From Candidatus Nanohaloarchaea archaeon (GTDB taxonomy: Archaea; EX4484-52; GLR71), in contig DAOVVY010000036.1 of NCBI GenBank assembly GCA_030636885.1, forward strand, positions 1 to 7,677: 7,677 bases of DNA, given 5' to 3'. Shown here in pieces: positions 6,087-7,677 of this stretch (positions are counted from its first letter, which is position 1; each line of letters begins with the position of its first letter). The translations under genes were made by a program, and so were the position numbers. The notes under the pieces were generated by a model. It saw only the letters and a program-made list of their open reading frames with translations. It was not told the DNA's origin and made no database searches.

Positions 6087-7677
6087 ATGGTTATATCAAA
6101 AAAATCAACAAAAATGATAGCATTTTTTTCATTAGTCATATCTTTAGTCTTTTTACTATCTCCAGTATCAGCCTGGTTGGATGACAATTGGGCGTATAGA
6201 AAACAGATTCAGATCTATGACGGGTTTGATACTCATTCAGATTATCAGTTCCCTATAGATTTTACAGATGTGTTCTATAATAATACTGGGCTTATGGGCA
6301 GTTGGCATTTCTCAGAGAATTTAGGTGAAAAGACAAAAGATTCATCTGGCATTAATAATCATGGTGTATTGTATAACTTTGATTTTACAGATACTTCTGG
6401 GTGGGGTGGTGGTAAATACGGCACAGGCCTTATATTTGATGGTGTTGATGACTCTGTATTTATAGAGGATGACAGTTCTTTAAATTTCACATCAGATGAT
6501 TTCTCAACAACTTTTTGGATAAACACAAGTTCATATTCATCAGGCAAGCAAGTGATTGTTTCTAAGTATAATTCACATGTTCCAAATGAGACAGGTCTTG
6601 TTGGTGGCTGGAATTTTTCAGAAGGTACGGGTACTGTTATTCAGGATTTAAGTGGTAATGATAATAATGGTACACTTATCAATGGTCCAGTATGGTCGAC
6701 AGGTAAGGTTGGTACTGGTATTATTTTTGATGGAGTAGATGATTATGTTGATGTAGGTAATGATAGCAGTTTATCGTTATCTGGTGATTTAAGTGTTTCA
6801 GTTTGGATAAAATCTATAACTCAAGGTAGTGATGATGGAATTATAACAAAATCAGCAGTATCTACTAATGCTAATTTTTTAATATTTATGTGGGGTGGTG
6901 TTAATCCTTATTTTCAATGGGGTGATGCTGATGCATATTTGGATATGGTACTGCCCTATGATTATTTTGATGGTTCCTGGCATAATCTGGTTGGTACGGT
7001 TACGGGGAATACTGGAACATTTTATATTGATGGTGTTTATATTGATTCAACTACTGCAGGGACAAGAACAACAAATGCAGCACCTTTATTAATTGGCGAT
7101 ATACCTTTTTGGGGTGGCTCTTTTGATGGCACGATAGATGAAGTGAAAATATACAACAGAACATTAAGTCCTGAAGAAGTGAAAGACCATTATGATGCAA
7201 AAATATTTTCAGGTTATTTTGATATCTATTTAGAGAATGGTACAGTCGGTGTTGAGGTAAATGATACTTTAAATGCATTTGGTGTATCTTCATCCACACA
7301 GATAAATGATAGTCAATGGCACGCAGTCACAGTCACAAAAGACAATAATATCACAGTCTATGTAGATGCAGTCAAAGATGGCACTGTTGATATATCTTCG
7401 GCTGGAACTTTTGATCAGTATGGTGATCTTGTATTCGGCGGTATGGCATCAACTTCTTATTTAAATGCCACTCTTGATGAAATTCGCATATATTCCCGTT
7501 CGCTTCCGATAGATGACATCCTTGATAATTATGGTGAATCAAAGAAGATTAGGTTTGATTATTCTGATTTGCGATTAACATGGTTTAATTCTGCAGAGAA
7601 TATTGAACAGGAAGTATCTTATTGGTTTGAGAATGATAATACTGTGTGGCTTAGAGGTCCAGAACTTAAAGGGACTA
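6087..7677 (+). CDS. Secreted DUF2341/LamG surface protein, 3' end outside window
   Basis: At least 530 codons are open to the right edge without a stop. The N-terminus is a signal peptide (1-29): Lys-rich start, hydrophobic core, and SPVSA before W30 as a likely signal peptidase site. The mature part starts like DUF2341 (WLDDNWAYRKQIQIYDGF, 30-68). A LamG/concanavalin-type domain follows (A, first half about 69-168), interrupted by a complete second LamG domain (B, about 170-374). Domain A then resumes (about 376-483) and a DUF2341-like second half follows (KIRFDYSDLRL, YWFEN, VWLRGPEL; from about 484). Such domains bind carbohydrates or proteins and occur in adhesins and S-layer-associated proteins; a role in surface binding is inferred. 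Several N-x-S/T sequons fit a glycosylated exported protein. The ATG at 6087 is preceded by a weak GGTG (6075-6078) and gives the signal peptide directly. The C-terminal anchor, if any, is not visible. Confidence 0.88.
   Translation, partial: MVISKKSTKMIAFFSLVISLVFLLSPVSAWLDDNWAYRKQIQIYDGFDTHSDYQFPIDFTDVFYNNTGLMGSWHFSENLGEKTKDSSGINNHGVLYNFDFTDTSGWGGGKYGTGLIFDGVDDSVFIEDDSSLNFTSDDFSTTFWINTSSYSSGKQVIVSKYNSHVPNETGLVGGWNFSEGTGTVIQDLSGNDNNGTLINGPVWSTGKVGTGIIFDGVDDYVDVGNDSSLSLSGDLSVSVWIKSITQGSDDGIITKSAVSTNANFLIFMWGGVNPYFQWGDADAYLDMVLPYDYFDGSWHNLVGTVTGNTGTFYIDGVYIDSTTAGTRTTNAAPLLIGDIPFWGGSFDGTIDEVKIYNRTLSPEEVKDHYDAKIFSGYFDIYLENGTVGVEVNDTLNAFGVSSSTQINDSQWHAVTVTKDNNITVYVDAVKDGTVDISSAGTFDQYGDLVFGGMASTSYLNATLDEIRIYSRSLPIDDILDNYGESKKIRFDYSDLRLTWFNSAENIEQEVSYWFENDNTVWLRGPELKGT
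6592..7209 (+). repeat. LamG domain B inserted within LamG domain A
   Basis: Landmarks run A-B-B-A along the protein. Openings: GLMGSWHFSE (A, from 68) then GLVGGWNFSE (B, from 170). GTGLIFDGVDD (A, 112) precedes GTGIIFDGVDD (B, 209). The mid-domain SWH (B, 297) comes before QWH (A, 410), and the closing DEVKIY (B, 351) before DEIRIY (A, 464). CAGGT occurs at 6592-6596 and again at 7210-7214. The segment from the first copy up to the second is 618 bp, exactly 206 codons, and removing it rejoins domain A in frame. Confidence 0.7.

Noticed and set aside
7051..7299. Minus-strand and alternate-frame open stretches within the LamG gene (also 6895-7092 and 6359-6547)
   Set aside because: They overlap the clearly coding LamG frame and give low-complexity products without a domain.

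Overview
The window looks like AT-rich archaeal DNA, most plausibly from a DPANN-type lineage. Evidence: TATA-box promoters with the spacing expected in Archaea, oligo-T-rich gene ends, and large Asn/Thr-rich secreted proteins packed with N-glycosylation sequons. Also typical are Cys repeats of the CGxxxC...E...CPxDC kind, LamG and DUF2341-like surface domains, and HerA-type and KaiC-type P-loop ATPases. The lineage is an inference from style; no rRNA or marker gene is present.

Layout. (1) Bases 1-70 are the last 22 codons of a gene whose C-terminus nearly matches that of the next large gene, so two paralogues lie in tandem. (2) After a 190-bp spacer with a 10-bp direct repeat and a TATA-like box comes a gene of about 1510 codons (261-4793, +). 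It encodes a signal peptide, a glycan-rich ectodomain of about 1100 residues, one membrane span, and a cytoplasmic HerA/DUF87-like ATPase. (3) A KaiC-family ATPase (4852-5790, -) converges on it across 58 bp. (4) A 296-bp divergent promoter region separates the KaiC gene from (5) a gene running off the right edge (6087 to past 7677, +). It encodes a secreted DUF2341/LamG protein whose domains are nested in each other.

How the genes may work together. The most unusual element is the physical fusion of a large surface ectodomain to a cytoplasmic HerA-type motor, apparently in two tandem copies. HerA/FtsK/VirB4-type motors move DNA or drive secretion-like machines; CedB of the crenarchaeal DNA import system is a membrane-bound example. 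A surface-contact device coupled to a DNA- or polymer-moving ATPase is therefore a reasonable hypothesis. The KaiC-like ATPase and the LamG adhesin-like protein are neighbours but not in an operon with it, so a shared function is only suggested by proximity. Residue numbers for the large protein are counted from the ATG at 261.
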